Assembly (NCBI GenBank): GCA_947496465.1
Contig: CANMCX010000009.1
Span: 62,001 to 126,000 of the forward strand
Source: Marinifilum_A sediminis
GTDB lineage: Bacteria > Bacteroidota > Bacteroidia > Bacteroidales > Marinifilaceae
Reading direction: 5' to 3'
DNA length: 64,000 nucleotides
Numbering within the stretch: the stretch's first letter is position 1; each line of letters begins with the position of its first letter. Position numbers and translations under genes: made by a program. The notes beneath the pieces are model-generated. The model ran no database searches and was not told the DNA's origin. It saw only the letters and a list, made by a program, of their open reading frames with translations. Positions 17,752 to 27,593 of this stretch are shown here, one piece after another.

Positions 17752-18990
17752 TTATTCTTTCAACTCGATAAGAAGGAGATTCAGAACTTTTAGTGCTGCC
17801 ACACGAATGTTTCGTTCTCGAACTTTGTAAAGTGATAACTTTTGAGAAATTACTTTTGATTTAGATGCTAAAGCAATCCATACCGTTCCAACCGGTTTTT
17901 CTTCTGTACCTCCATCTGGTCCCGCAATTCCAGATGTTGCAAGTGCATAGTCCACATTTAAAGCCTTTCTCGCTCCTATTGCCATTTGTTCAACAACCTG
18001 TTGACTAACCGCACCAAAGTTGTTTAAATCCTCAACATTTACACCCAGAACTTTTTCCTTAATTTCATTGCAATAGGATACAATACTTCCTTTAAAATAT
18101 TCTGAACTACCAGAATGTGAAGTTATCAAATGTGCGATATAGCCACCTGTGCAACTTTCAGCTGTACCCATTGTCAAACCTTTTTCTTTTAAAAGTTTGG
18201 CAACACTTTCCTCCATTGGAGTATCATCAAAACCAAAAATATTTTCAGGAATAATTTTCTCTAACAATTCAACTTGTTTGTTGATTGCAAGCTCCAAATC
18301 TTCTTTATTTTCACCTGTAACGCTTAATCGCAATCGAACTTGTCCTGGTGATGGTAAATATGCCAGTTTCATTCCTTTGGGAAGATTTCCCTCCCAATCT
18401 TCTAACATTTCAGCTAATAAGGATTCACCAATCCCTTGAGTCATAATTGTTCTATGAACAATTGCTGGAGTTGAATAGCACGTACGTAAAGCATTTAATA
18501 CACCATTCTCCATAATTCCTTTCATTTCGAAAGGTACGCCTGGCATGGATATAACTACTTTGCCATCACGTTCGAACCACATGCATGGTGCCGAACCAAA
18601 ATTATTATCAATAATTCTGGCTTGATCAGGAACAAGAGCCTGTTCCACATTAAAATGATTCATTGGAATACCATAACGCGACAATCTTTCCTGAATTTTT
18701 AGGTACAACTTATCATCTTGCACCAATTTCATCCCAAAATAATCACTCAATGTCTTTTTCGTAATATCATCATTGGTTGGTCCCAATCCTCCTGTCATTA
18801 ACACCAATGAAACTCTCTTAAATGATTCTTCTATGGAATTAATAATATCATTTTTTTGATCTGAAATACTATTGATTCTGGAAACATCGATACCAATTTT
18901 ATTCAGTTCTTTTGCCATCCATGCTGAATTGGTGTCTACGACTTGTCCAATTAGTATCTCATCACCAATGGTTATTATTTCTGCTTGCAT
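17752..18990 (-). CDS. cinA: CinA, competence/damage-inducible protein with NMN deamidase domain
   Basis: A 412-residue two-domain cytosolic protein. The N-terminal MoaB/Mog-like COG1058 domain (about 1-170) begins MQAEIITIGDEILIGQVVDTN and has LMTGGLGPTNDDITKKT. It is associated with ADP-ribose pyrophosphatase activity. The C-terminal PncC domain (about 255-412) has GTAESCTGGYIAHLIT and ATSGIAGPDGGTEEKPVGTVW. It deamidates nicotinamide mononucleotide to nicotinate mononucleotide in pyridine-nucleotide recycling. Length and motif order match full-length CinA. It follows the M48 protease gene by 33 bases and is probably co-transcribed with it. Confidence 0.93.
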   Translation of the reverse strand: MQAEIITIGDEILIGQVVDTNSAWMAKELNKIGIDVSRINSISDQKNDIINSIEESFKRVSLVLMTGGLGPTNDDITKKTLSDYFGMKLVQDDKLYLKIQERLSRYGIPMNHFNVEQALVPDQARIIDNNFGSAPCMWFERDGKVVISMPGVPFEMKGIMENGVLNALRTCYSTPAIVHRTIMTQGIGESLLAEMLEDWEGNLPKGMKLAYLPSPGQVRLRLSVTGENKEDLELAINKQVELLEKIIPENIFGFDDTPMEESVAKLLKEKGLTMGTAESCTGGYIAHLITSHSGSSEYFKGSIVSYCNEIKEKVLGVNVEDLNNFGAVSQQVVEQMAIGARKALNVDYALATSGIAGPDGGTEEKPVGTVWIALASKSKVISQKLSLYKVRERNIRVAALKVLNLLLIELKE

Positions 18991-19023
18991 GATACTTGAA
19001 TTTCTAATAATAAAACTAATTAT

Positions 19024-20268
19024 TTAGGATTCTTTTTTATAATTAATTGCTTTTAATCGTTGTAATAGTGTTGGGTGTGAGTAATAAAAGAAAACGTATG
19101 CTTTGTGCGGTGTTAAATTACTTAAGGAACTAATTGACAGTTTTATCAATGCATCACCCAATGCTTTTCCATTGTAATTTACATCAGCAAATTCATCGGC
19201 TTGATATTCATTATGTCTCGACCAAACATTCATAATCAATCCTAAAATTGTTGAAATTGGCGAATACAATATGCCAAAGGCTATTAAACCTAAATGAAAA
19301 CCATGTACTTCGGATCCTAATGCTTCTGATAAAGCAGGATTACCAATAAAAATGGAAAAAATATAAAACATTAAACCGGTTTGCATCAAGGATAAAGCGA
19401 TTCCACTTAAAGTATGTTTTTTCTGATAATGACCAATCTCGTGAGCCAAAACCGCTACAATTTCTTCTGTTGTGAGTTCATTAATTAAGGTATCAAATAA
19501 AACAATTCTCTTTTTAGCTCCTAATCCACTAAAATAGGCATTTCCTTTAGATGATCTCTTTGAACCATCCATTACAAAAACATTGTCCAGTTTAAAATCA
19601 GCCTTGTTAGCAAATTCTTCTATTGCCGATTTTAATTCTCCATCTTCCAAAGGAGTTTGCTTATTAAAAAAGGGTACAATCACAGAAGAGTAAAACATGG
19701 TCATAAAAATCATAAAACCTGCAAGAACAGACCACGCCATCCACCAAAAATTATCGGTAGTTTGCAGATATATCCATATCAATAATGCCAATAAACCTCC
19801 GCCAATTATTATTCCTAAAATACCGCCTTTAATTCTATCTAAAATGAAAGTTTTAATGGTGGTTCGATTGAAACCATACTTTTCTTCAATCACAAAGGTA
19901 GAGTAATAAGTAAAGGGCATTCCAACAATACTTGAAGCAAGCATAATTACACCAAAAAACAATAGTGCAATTAAAATTGGATGATCTGTAAATTGTCTTG
20001 CCAACTCATCAACCCAGGCAAAACCGCCTAAAACAATCATTAAAAAACTCCCTATAAAGCTTATAGTTGATGATAAAAAACTCAGTTTGTATTTTGCACG
20101 TTGATAATCTTGGGATTTTTTATATTTCTCTTGGTCGTATATACCTTCTAAAACTATAGGTAATTCTGGCGTCCAATTTCTAAGATTTAAAACATCCAAT
20201 ATCCTTTCTAAAAAGAAATCAAATGCAAGAATACTCAAAATTACATATAGTATAACTGTCGGTGTCAT
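19024..20268 (-). CDS. M48 family (Ste24-type) membrane zinc metalloprotease
   Basis: A 414-residue polytopic inner-membrane protease. It has several helices in residues 1-200 and the zinc motif HEIGH at His276-Glu277-His280 (AVLAHEIGHYQKKH). The third ligand region NEYQADEFAD is near 347-356. GSKRSSKGNAYFSGLGAKKRIVLFDTL before the active site is typical of the Ste24/CAAX prenyl protease 1 subgroup. In bacteria these enzymes take part in membrane protein quality control. It is likely the first gene of a two-gene unit with cinA. Confidence 0.9.
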   Translation of the reverse strand: MTPTVILYVILSILAFDFFLERILDVLNLRNWTPELPIVLEGIYDQEKYKKSQDYQRAKYKLSFLSSTISFIGSFLMIVLGGFAWVDELARQFTDHPILIALLFFGVIMLASSIVGMPFTYYSTFVIEEKYGFNRTTIKTFILDRIKGGILGIIIGGGLLALLIWIYLQTTDNFWWMAWSVLAGFMIFMTMFYSSVIVPFFNKQTPLEDGELKSAIEEFANKADFKLDNVFVMDGSKRSSKGNAYFSGLGAKKRIVLFDTLINELTTEEIVAVLAHEIGHYQKKHTLSGIALSLMQTGLMFYIFSIFIGNPALSEALGSEVHGFHLGLIAFGILYSPISTILGLIMNVWSRHNEYQADEFADVNYNGKALGDALIKLSISSLSNLTPHKAYVFFYYSHPTLLQRLKAINYKKES

Positions 20269-20302
20269 TGATATTTTTTTTAATGAATTAACAAAATTAA
20301 AA

Positions 20303-20332
20303 AACCCCTAAAAGAATCAACCTTTAGGGGGA
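20303..20332 (-). terminator. Terminator after the DUF6340/VWA gene pair
   Basis: CCCCTAAA and TTTAGGGG arms enclose a short loop. On the minus strand the stem is followed by a T-run. It ends the leftward transcript that contains 21443-23536 and 20351-21415. Confidence 0.85.
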
Positions 20333-20350
20333 ATATTTTTATTGTTTTTA

Positions 20351-21415
20351 TTATTTTTCACCAAAGAACTTGTCCAATCTGTAGTTATTTTGTGTTCGTT
20401 CTGTTAACAATTTGTAATACTCTTTTACTATTTTATATTCAGATGGTTTTTTCTCCAAATTACGATAAAAATTAATTGATTTTCTCATCCAATGATTAGC
20501 TTTTGAAAATTCTTCTTTTAATTCATATCCCATTGCCATATTGTAGGCAGCTCTTCCGGCAATTTTAACTTTTTCAGATTTTGATAATTTCTCCCAAAGC
20601 AACATAGATTGCTCTAAATCATCATTTTCAAGATAATATCGAGCCAAACCAAAATCCTTATCTCCTGCACTAAAGTACTTTCTGGAAATGGTATTCCAGG
20701 TCGGAGAAATCAACTCAGCATATTGTCTACCAATTTCGTACGAAACTTCCGACATTAACGTTATTCTTCTTGGTAACTTCTCCTCCACCAGAGTTTTATG
20801 CGATGTAGAATTCACTTCTGTAAATAAACTATCCGTAATTATACGTTCATCATGATATTTCTTTACCAATGGATCATAAATTCGCCAAATCGAGTAATAA
20901 TTTATATCTGTTATTCCCCAATATTCCTCTTCTTCCAACACTTCGTACTTATTAAAAATTTGAATATCCTCCAAGCATATTAACACATCTGAACCTGTTA
21001 ATTCACAAACACTATCAACTTGTGCCCATGACATTGGTTCAAAATTCCTATCCCCTACAATATATTTAGGAGGTAATTGTATAAAAGGGATTGTATCAAC
21101 TTCCAAATATTCTGATAAATTTTCAGATAGACCTAAATGACAATTTTCTGCTTTGATACTATCATAATTTGTAGAATCGAAATAATTTAATGTGTTAAGT
21201 TTAAAATATTGCCCTAATGTATCAATATCAAAATTTGTGTTTCGGTCGACAAAACCATAAGTTTTTACATCGGGTGGGATAATAATATCAGGTGCTCTTA
21301 ATGCTTCAAACTGATACAATGCCGTAGTTTGGCAGGATGATAATAAAAACAGAGAAAATACTACACAGTAATATCTCCAGAGTATTTTGCTTTTGTTAAT
21401 AAAATAATTAGTCAT
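20351..21415 (-). CDS. DUF6340 family lipoprotein
   Basis: A 354-residue exported lipoprotein. The signal segment ends in the lipobox LLSSC (Cys at about 29). The sequence then follows the DUF6340 pattern of Bacteroidota: APDIIIPPDVKTYGFVDRN near the N-terminus, a central strand-rich domain, and a C-terminal half of TPR-like helices (AAYNMAMGYELKEEFSKANHWMRKSI). The function of the family is unknown. It lies 27 bases downstream of a large VWA-type membrane protein on the same strand, so the two probably work together at the envelope. Confidence 0.7.
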   Translation of the reverse strand: MTNYFINKSKILWRYYCVVFSLFLLSSCQTTALYQFEALRAPDIIIPPDVKTYGFVDRNTNFDIDTLGQYFKLNTLNYFDSTNYDSIKAENCHLGLSENLSEYLEVDTIPFIQLPPKYIVGDRNFEPMSWAQVDSVCELTGSDVLICLEDIQIFNKYEVLEEEEYWGITDINYYSIWRIYDPLVKKYHDERIITDSLFTEVNSTSHKTLVEEKLPRRITLMSEVSYEIGRQYAELISPTWNTISRKYFSAGDKDFGLARYYLENDDLEQSMLLWEKLSKSEKVKIAGRAAYNMAMGYELKEEFSKANHWMRKSINFYRNLEKKPSEYKIVKEYYKLLTERTQNNYRLDKFFGEK

Positions 21416-21442
21416 TTGGCAGTTATATTCTTTAGATTTGGA

Positions 21443-23536
21443 TTAGTTTCCTAACCAATATTTTCGCAAAAACCATTCCAAAATCATTATTATGACAATA
21501 AAACTTAATAAATATACTAAATCAACAGCATAACCATAACTTACTTCTGTTGTAACTGTAGGTTTCGTTCTTTTTTCGGATAACAGAAATTTCTTTAATT
21601 TTTCCAAATTAAGCAATGTAAAATACTCACCATTGGAACTTTTCGAAATTTGTTTTAATAATTTCCCATTTGCCTCCAAGTTCTTTGATTCAAGATTATT
21701 ATCTCTTACGACGAATGCGCCATTTGCTTTTAATTCTTTTTCTAGACCAACAGTTTTAATCTGATATGTATATTTATCTTTCTCAAGAAAATTTAAAGAT
21801 AAAGAATAAGCAAGATCATCTTTGTTAAAATTATAATTGTAATTTTTCCCTTTGCTATCTGTAAAAACAATATTTAAATCCGGTTTGTTCGTAATCTGAT
21901 AACTTTTATTATACAATTCCGCATCAATTTTAATCACATCGCCTTTAATAAAATCTTTATCATGCTTCAAAATCAATTGATCTTTATTCACTTTAAGAGC
22001 CTGATATTGCACCATTCTATTTAAAAGCTCATTAAAAGAATCATTCGATTCATACATCTGAAATTCATACAGTTTCCATCGCCACAATCCCTCTCCAAAA
22101 ATCCAAGCAATTTTTTGATCGTAGATAGAACTAAAAGAAATTAAAGGATATTTAGTACTAATTCCTTTCACTTTCTGATTTGCCAAAACTTGATTTTCCA
22201 CATTAAAATTTACCATTCCAAATGGAGCTTGAAGTGGCGGCAATTTTTCAAAAATATTATCCTTAGAAATATCAGATTGGAACAAACTAAATAACTTATT
22301 TCCATCATAAACTGCATTCTGAACCAAGTCGCTATTTTGGGGAAAGTTTACACCTAATTCCAATATATTTAATTCTGCTAAGCCTGAACTTCCTCCAATA
22401 ATCATCAACAAAGGAATTTTTTGTTGAACCACTCTTTGAAACAAAGCAGCATAAGAATTTTCTGTAGATGGAATCTGATACATCACGCACAAATTCACAT
22501 TTTTTAAATCAACATTTTTCTCCGATACATCAATTAATTCTGTATTGAAGTTTTTGTTTTCATCCAAAGCCGATTTTATAGCCGCAAGATCAGGATGATA
22601 TTGATCAAAACAAATTGCTATTTTTCTTTTACTTTCCAATACTTCTACAACAAATTCGCTTGAGTTATTCTTTAATGTATACTCTTCGGAATCACTTATT
22701 ACATTAACCACAAATCGTTGAATTCCTTTTTTATTAGCTTGTATAAAATAATCCTTTTCAATATAAAATGATGTTTTTTCAGAACTGATTTCATCCTGGA
22801 TTAAAACTTTATTTTCTCTTTTAATCTCAATTTGAAAATTACCAGAAGTGATATTATTTGCTTTAATACCAACTCTAACCGGCATTTTATTATTTGTAAA
22901 TGCAATTTTATTCGATTTTACAGAATAGATAGAGACATCACTTATTGCACTTGTATCACCCAATTGTATGGTATGTATAGGAATTCCTAGTTTATTTACC
23001 TCATAAGCTGGATTCTTTCCGGTATTGTACAATCCATCACTAGCTAAAAGAACCTGAATATTCTCATTTGCACCATAATTATCTTTTAAAAAAGTCAAGA
23101 ATTCTGAAAAGTCTGTTTGCGAATCTTCGAACTGAAAAGTATCCAGGTTTTTTACATTTTCGCCAAATGTGAATTTATTGATTTTGTATTTCCCTTCTAC
23201 ATCCTTAAAAAAAGTTGTGATTTCATTGGGATACTGATTTAAATAATAAGAGGAATCTTTAGAAAAACGTATGGATGAAGAATTATCCTGAGCGAAAATA
23301 AGAATAGGTTTATTCTCTACTCTTTTATTGTATTTTACCCGTGGTCCTAAAAGAAGAGATAAGATTAAAAAATAGGCTGTAAACCTAAGACCTGACAGCA
23401 TTAAAACTTGCAATCGAGACAAGTTATTATGATATTTATTTTTGTGAAAATACTGCCAATATACAAGTCCTAAGGAAACTAATATTATAGGCAATAACCA
23501 CCATAAAGATTTTTGTGTTACAAGAGATACGTCCAA
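21443..23536 (-). CDS. Membrane-anchored VWA-like domain protein
   Basis: A 697-residue protein with two N-terminal helices (about 10-28 and 43-63), a large extracytoplasmic part and a C-terminal helix near 672-690. Residues 77-200 resemble a von Willebrand A fold: ILIFAQDNSSSIRFS stands for the metal-site DxSxS motif, followed by VLLASDGLYNTGKNP. Several Ig-like strands and a second alpha/beta region (KRKIAICFDQYHPDLAAIKSAL) follow. This layout matches uncharacterised Bacteroidota VWA membrane proteins related in form to the BatA/BatB group. The MIDAS motif is intact. Its role is not known. Confidence 0.6.
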   Translation of the reverse strand: MDVSLVTQKSLWWLLPIILVSLGLVYWQYFHKNKYHNNLSRLQVLMLSGLRFTAYFLILSLLLGPRVKYNKRVENKPILIFAQDNSSSIRFSKDSSYYLNQYPNEITTFFKDVEGKYKINKFTFGENVKNLDTFQFEDSQTDFSEFLTFLKDNYGANENIQVLLASDGLYNTGKNPAYEVNKLGIPIHTIQLGDTSAISDVSIYSVKSNKIAFTNNKMPVRVGIKANNITSGNFQIEIKRENKVLIQDEISSEKTSFYIEKDYFIQANKKGIQRFVVNVISDSEEYTLKNNSSEFVVEVLESKRKIAICFDQYHPDLAAIKSALDENKNFNTELIDVSEKNVDLKNVNLCVMYQIPSTENSYAALFQRVVQQKIPLLMIIGGSSGLAELNILELGVNFPQNSDLVQNAVYDGNKLFSLFQSDISKDNIFEKLPPLQAPFGMVNFNVENQVLANQKVKGISTKYPLISFSSIYDQKIAWIFGEGLWRWKLYEFQMYESNDSFNELLNRMVQYQALKVNKDQLILKHDKDFIKGDVIKIDAELYNKSYQITNKPDLNIVFTDSKGKNYNYNFNKDDLAYSLSLNFLEKDKYTYQIKTVGLEKELKANGAFVVRDNNLESKNLEANGKLLKQISKSSNGEYFTLLNLEKLKKFLLSEKRTKPTVTTEVSYGYAVDLVYLLSFIVIIMILEWFLRKYWLGN

Positions 23537-23994
23537 TTCTAATATTTTTATTATTAAAACAAATGTAACAAACTATTCCTGTCGATTATTAAAATACAAA
23601 CCGATATTTTATTAGAATTGTCATTTTTCAAAAGAGTACAAATTCAACTAAATAATATTCAATCATTTCATAAATCAATCTCAAATGCAATTTTTAAAAT
23701 AGACTTTTTAAATGCAATAAGAATCTAGTCAATCTATTGATTTTAAAATGTGATTTCACCAATAATATTCCATTTAAATAGATTGAAATCACAAGATTTA
23801 GCACCAAAATCTATCTTGAATTAATCTAAAGAAGCAAGATAATTAAAGTTTTAAACTTCTTTAACACTTTTTCAGTCCATTTAACCCCAATCTCAGCTAC
23901 ATTTGTAATAGACAAAACAGAAAAGTGGTTTTTTCATAGAAGAGAATAGGGTTATAAAGTGAATAGAAAGAAGTCGGGGTGGTTCCCGACTTTT
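23537..23994. other. Intergenic region with a possible small RNA
   Basis: A 458-base gap upstream of the VWA gene. It has no supported coding sequence. A promoter-like TACATTTG at 23898-23905 is followed about 70 bases on by a T-tailed terminator at 23971-23994 on the plus strand, with no plus-strand gene between them. Confidence 0.4.
23971..23994 (+). terminator. Orphan plus-strand terminator
   Basis: AAGTCGGG and CCCGACTT pair across a five- to six-base loop and TTTTATTT follows. It faces the converging DMT transporter gene and has no plus-strand gene upstream, so it may end a small RNA. Confidence 0.65.
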
Positions 23995-24870
23995 TTATTT
24001 AATAACCATCTGTTTTAAATCCTTCCATTTTAGCTCTGCAAACAGAATCCCACAGAAAATCAATAATCCTCCTATAATTGTTCTCTCAGTTAATGCTTCG
24101 TTTAAATAGAAATATGCGGTTATTGCAGCAAATAATGGTTCAAATGAAAATATAATGGAAGTTGTAATTTCTGATATGTATTTCTGATAATAGTTTTGCA
24201 CCGTATACATAAATGCTGTTGCAAATAAAGCAGTAAACAAAATTGCCTGCCATAGTTTATATTGCGTTGGAACATATAAATCTCCATTTATTCCCGCATA
24301 AACAATGCATACAATTCCAACCAATAAAAATTGTAACAGCGATAACAAAACACCATCACATTTTTTGCTGTATTTCCCAACCATAATTATATAAATGGCA
24401 AATAAAATTGCAGATAAAAACACCCAGCTATCACCTATATTAAATTCTATTTTACTCCCTAATGTTAGCAAACTTAATCCTGAAGTTGCTAAAACAACAG
24501 CTATTAGAATATTAATTGAAGGTATTTTCTTCTGAATTATGGCTAAAATAATTGGCACAAAAACAACCGACAAGCCAGTAATAAAACCGCCTTTTGATGC
24601 ACTGGTATATTGCAACCCAATGGTTTGAGCCAGAAAACTAAATAGAAGTGGGAGTGATAAAAGAGAAGCATTCTTAAAGGTTTCCCAATTGATTTTTCTA
24701 AGTCTTTTTATAAAAATAAGACCAAGTACAAGGCTTGCCAATAAAAAGCGATACCCAAGAAAGCCAGCAACACTAATTAATGATACGGCATCTTTAATAA
24801 ACACAAATGTCATTCCCCAAAAAATGGTTCCTAACAGAAGTAGTAATATTGATTTGTTTTTTATACTCAT
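23995..24870 (-). CDS. EamA/DMT family transporter
   Basis: A 291-residue inner-membrane protein with ten predicted helices in two EamA repeats (about 8-135 and 145-285). Typical pieces are LLLLGTIFWGMTFVFIKDAV at the start, ALQYTSASKGGFITGLSVVF-like text at the end of repeat one, and TTSIIFSFEPLFAAITAYFYLNE in repeat two. The drug/metabolite transporter superfamily exports amino acids, sugars or other small molecules, and the substrate cannot be inferred. The gene is alone, preceded by a structured 373-base gap. Confidence 0.85.
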   Translation of the reverse strand: MSIKNKSILLLLLGTIFWGMTFVFIKDAVSLISVAGFLGYRFLLASLVLGLIFIKRLRKINWETFKNASLLSLPLLFSFLAQTIGLQYTSASKGGFITGLSVVFVPIILAIIQKKIPSINILIAVVLATSGLSLLTLGSKIEFNIGDSWVFLSAILFAIYIIMVGKYSKKCDGVLLSLLQFLLVGIVCIVYAGINGDLYVPTQYKLWQAILFTALFATAFMYTVQNYYQKYISEITTSIIFSFEPLFAAITAYFYLNEALTERTIIGGLLIFCGILFAELKWKDLKQMVIK

Positions 24871-25243
24871 ATTTCAACTGATTTGATATTTACATGTAAA
24901 TTATTCACATTTTAATTGAACTATACAATTAAGCATGTGAGACCGAATGCAATATCCACTCAGCAATCTACTTGTAAAAAATATCCAAAATAACTTGTTG
25001 AATTTGTCCCAAATCAGCTTCATAACTTATCAATTAATAAGTGAAGCTATGGTACACAGTGTAGATCTGTGATGAGCTAAGATGATATTCGAGGTCTTCC
25101 ATAGCATGGAATATCATCAACTGTAATTCTTATAGATGCTCAATCTGTTGCGAAGGTAATTTTTTTAATGAAATACTCAAATAATTTTGATTTTTACTTA
25201 CAAAAAAATAAAACTCAATAAAATATCTACAATTAGTATCTTT
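24871..25243. other. Intergenic region with two hairpins
   Basis: A 373-base gap without a gene, acting as the leader side of the DMT transporter gene and the 3' side of the next leftward gene. AGCTTCA (25016-25022) pairs with TGAAGCT (25042-25048), extended by CTTAT/ATAAG. GATGATATTC (25081-25090) can pair with GAATATCATC (25109-25118), and an alternative stem TTCCAT/ATGGAA lies inside. Two mutually exclusive foldings are possible. Confidence 0.45.
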
Positions 25244-26032
25244 CTAAATATCAAATCCCGGTCGTACAAAATCTCTTGAGTTAGGAAATACTTCTTCAAC
25301 CAATGATCTCATACCAGAAAGTAATAATAACATTGGCAACATTCTGTCTTCCGATTCCGGAAATCGATTCAAATACAAGGTCCAGGCATCAATAGATTTA
25401 TCAATGGATATTAATGCTACTTTTCCTGAAGCTATACTATCGTGTTTATAGAATTCATTTCCTGTTTCTTCGGTATTGGCACGACTTCTTAACGAACGAA
25501 ATAATTTACTAGGAATAATGAACTGATACCAACGTATAATTTCTGACACATTAAAAACCATTCGCTCATCCTCATTCATTTCCTCTTCTTCCTTAAAATC
25601 AAAAAGTTCTTTCAAGCTATTCGATCCGACATATATCAATGTTTCGTAATCAGAAAACCATGCATCAACCAACTCTGAATATTTGTCTGCCTGTAGCATA
25701 ATTTGACTCTTAAAAATCAACTCATCCTTTTCTTCCTCTTCTTCAGCATCAAAATCCAATGCCTTTTTGGGCAATTCCATACCCAAATCCTTAGCTGCTT
25801 GATTTAAAAGTTCCATACTCAATTCGAACATCTCATCGAGATTTTCCATTGCAGATGAAGCTTCAGAGTCGGATTCTGTAGATTTAATATCAGGAACTCC
25901 TTCCTCCATCATTTTATAGTTAAGGCAATTACCGGTAAAATCACAGCGTTCACACCAACCATCGCAATAGTTATAAATGCCAGGAATTAAATTCGGATTT
26001 TGAATAAGTGCAAAGAGTAAATCTTTATTCAT
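25244..26032 (-). CDS. Conserved-type protein with N-terminal cysteine cluster, function unknown
   Basis: A 262-residue soluble, strongly acidic protein that I do not recognise. The N-terminus contains IYNYCDGWCERCDFTGNCLNY, a CX3CX2CX5C arrangement that looks like a zinc or Fe-S site. A low-complexity acidic section follows (SDSEASSAMENLDEMFEL and DFDAEEEEEKDEL). The C-terminal half is helical (EIIRWYQFIIPSKLFRSLR and MLPMLLLLSGMRSLVEEVFP). There is no signal or membrane segment. It is monocistronic. Cysteines of this spacing often bind metal, but no activity can be named. Confidence 0.6.
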   Translation of the reverse strand: MNKDLLFALIQNPNLIPGIYNYCDGWCERCDFTGNCLNYKMMEEGVPDIKSTESDSEASSAMENLDEMFELSMELLNQAAKDLGMELPKKALDFDAEEEEEKDELIFKSQIMLQADKYSELVDAWFSDYETLIYVGSNSLKELFDFKEEEEMNEDERMVFNVSEIIRWYQFIIPSKLFRSLRSRANTEETGNEFYKHDSIASGKVALISIDKSIDAWTLYLNRFPESEDRMLPMLLLLSGMRSLVEEVFPNSRDFVRPGFDI

Positions 26033-26270
26033 GTAGTAGTTTTGATCTTAAACAATAGTATTTAGGAAAATTTTAGTTTAAATGATATTTAGTTTTAATC
26101 AAAAAACGATTGACTTTTACTTCGTAAAAGTTTATGTTGTTGATAATAAATGATCTATTACATAAACCTTGCCCTCCTAATTATTTCGATGCTTATTCAG
26201 CAATAGTAAGCATTCTTGGTTATCAAACACATTGTACTAATTATTGTTCATTTAGTTTCATTAATTCGGC

Positions 26271-27563
26271 ATGTTTTTTAAAAATATTTTACCACATAAA
26301 AACTCTTCATCAAGCAATACTCTATTGTTCAGTATAATTATTGCAATTCTTGGTGGATTTTTAGTTGGTGGATTTTTACCAAATATTGCAATTAAATTTT
26401 CAATTTTTGGAGAGATATTCCTGAATATACTAATGATGTTGGTCGTTCCAATGGTAATATTATCAATGTTGGTTGGAATTTCTAAACTCGATGATTTAAG
26501 AAATCTTGGCAGCATAGGAAGCAAAACTCTCCTTTATTATATGCTAACAACTGGAATTTCGGTTTGTATTGGAATTCTTTTGGTTAATCTTATTCAGCCG
26601 GGAAGCCATATAAACATACCTCTCCCTGATGATGGATTGAATGTAATATCAAAAAATATACAAATATCAGAAACCCTAAAAGAATTAATTGTTGGAAATC
26701 CTGAAAATGAACAACAAGGTATAGTTGCATACAACCTATTTTTAGCCATGGCTAAAATGGACATTCTTCCATTAATAATGTTCTCTCTCTTTTTTGGAGC
26801 AGCTTTGGCATCATTAGGCAAAAAAGCTAAAAGAACCATTGAATTTATATCCGTTTTAAACGATGGAATAATGAAATTGGTAAATTGGGTAATGTATCTT
26901 GCTCCTATCGGAATTTTTGGATTAATAACCGCCAGAATTGGCAAAGCAGGAGGTTATGAAGGCTTTTTACCCGAATTGCTTTCGCTTGGAAAATTTAGTC
27001 TTACTGTTTTATTAGGATTATCAATTCATGCTCTAGTAATTTTGTGTATTGCTCTCAAGATATTTGGAAAACGAAATCCCATTAAATATGCCAAAGGTGT
27101 TGCAACTGCGCTAATGAATGCATTTTCTACTGCCTCAAGTACCGCAACACTTCCACTTACATTGCAAGGTGTAAATCAACAAAATAGAATTTCCGAAAGA
27201 ACCAGTAATTTTGTACTCCCTTTAGGTGCAACCATTAATATGGATGGTACTGCCCTATACGAAGCGGTTGCTGCCATATTTATTGCACAACTTTATGGAT
27301 TGGATTTAAGTTTTGCACAACAGTCAGTAATATTCTTAACTGCCACATTAGCTGCAATAGGTGCTGCAGGAATTCCAGAAGCCGGACTAGTTACTATGGT
27401 TATAGTATTAAAAGCTGTTCACTTGCCAATAGAAGGCATTGGTTTAATACTATCTATCGATTGGTTGTTGGATAGATTCAGAACCACAGTAAATGTTTGG
27501 GGCGATAGCGTAGGTGCTGCAATTATCGAAAATTACACCAAAAAGAAAGCCACTTCGGATTGA
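26271..27563 (+). CDS. Dicarboxylate/amino acid:cation symporter (DAACS/SLC1 family)
   Basis: A 430-residue secondary transporter with eight helices plus two re-entrant hairpins, as in GltPh. Signatures in order are NILMMLVVPMVILSMLVGI, FSTASSTATLPLTL (the serine-rich hairpin 1 tip), ATINMDGTALYEAVAAIFIAQ with the NMDGT sodium/substrate motif from about 323, and DWLLDRFRTTVNVWGDSVGA with the substrate-contacting aspartate and arginine. It would import glutamate, aspartate or C4-dicarboxylates with Na+ or H+. The arginine in DRFRT favours acidic amino acids, though this cannot be settled. It converges with dapA. Confidence 0.9.
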   Translation: MFFKNILPHKNSSSSNTLLFSIIIAILGGFLVGGFLPNIAIKFSIFGEIFLNILMMLVVPMVILSMLVGISKLDDLRNLGSIGSKTLLYYMLTTGISVCIGILLVNLIQPGSHINIPLPDDGLNVISKNIQISETLKELIVGNPENEQQGIVAYNLFLAMAKMDILPLIMFSLFFGAALASLGKKAKRTIEFISVLNDGIMKLVNWVMYLAPIGIFGLITARIGKAGGYEGFLPELLSLGKFSLTVLLGLSIHALVILCIALKIFGKRNPIKYAKGVATALMNAFSTASSTATLPLTLQGVNQQNRISERTSNFVLPLGATINMDGTALYEAVAAIFIAQLYGLDLSFAQQSVIFLTATLAAIGAAGIPEAGLVTMVIVLKAVHLPIEGIGLILSIDWLLDRFRTTVNVWGDSVGAAIIENYTKKKATSD

Positions 27564-27593
27564 AATGGCTTGATAGTAATAATTGAATTCTAT

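Noticed and set aside
23971..23994. tRNA or other housekeeping RNA ending near 23994
   Set aside because: No cloverleaf can be drawn and no T-loop consensus is present; only a terminator hairpin is clear.
26134..26337. 67-residue plus-strand frame before the symporter
   Set aside because: It overlaps the start of the symporter gene out of frame and has no recognisable features.
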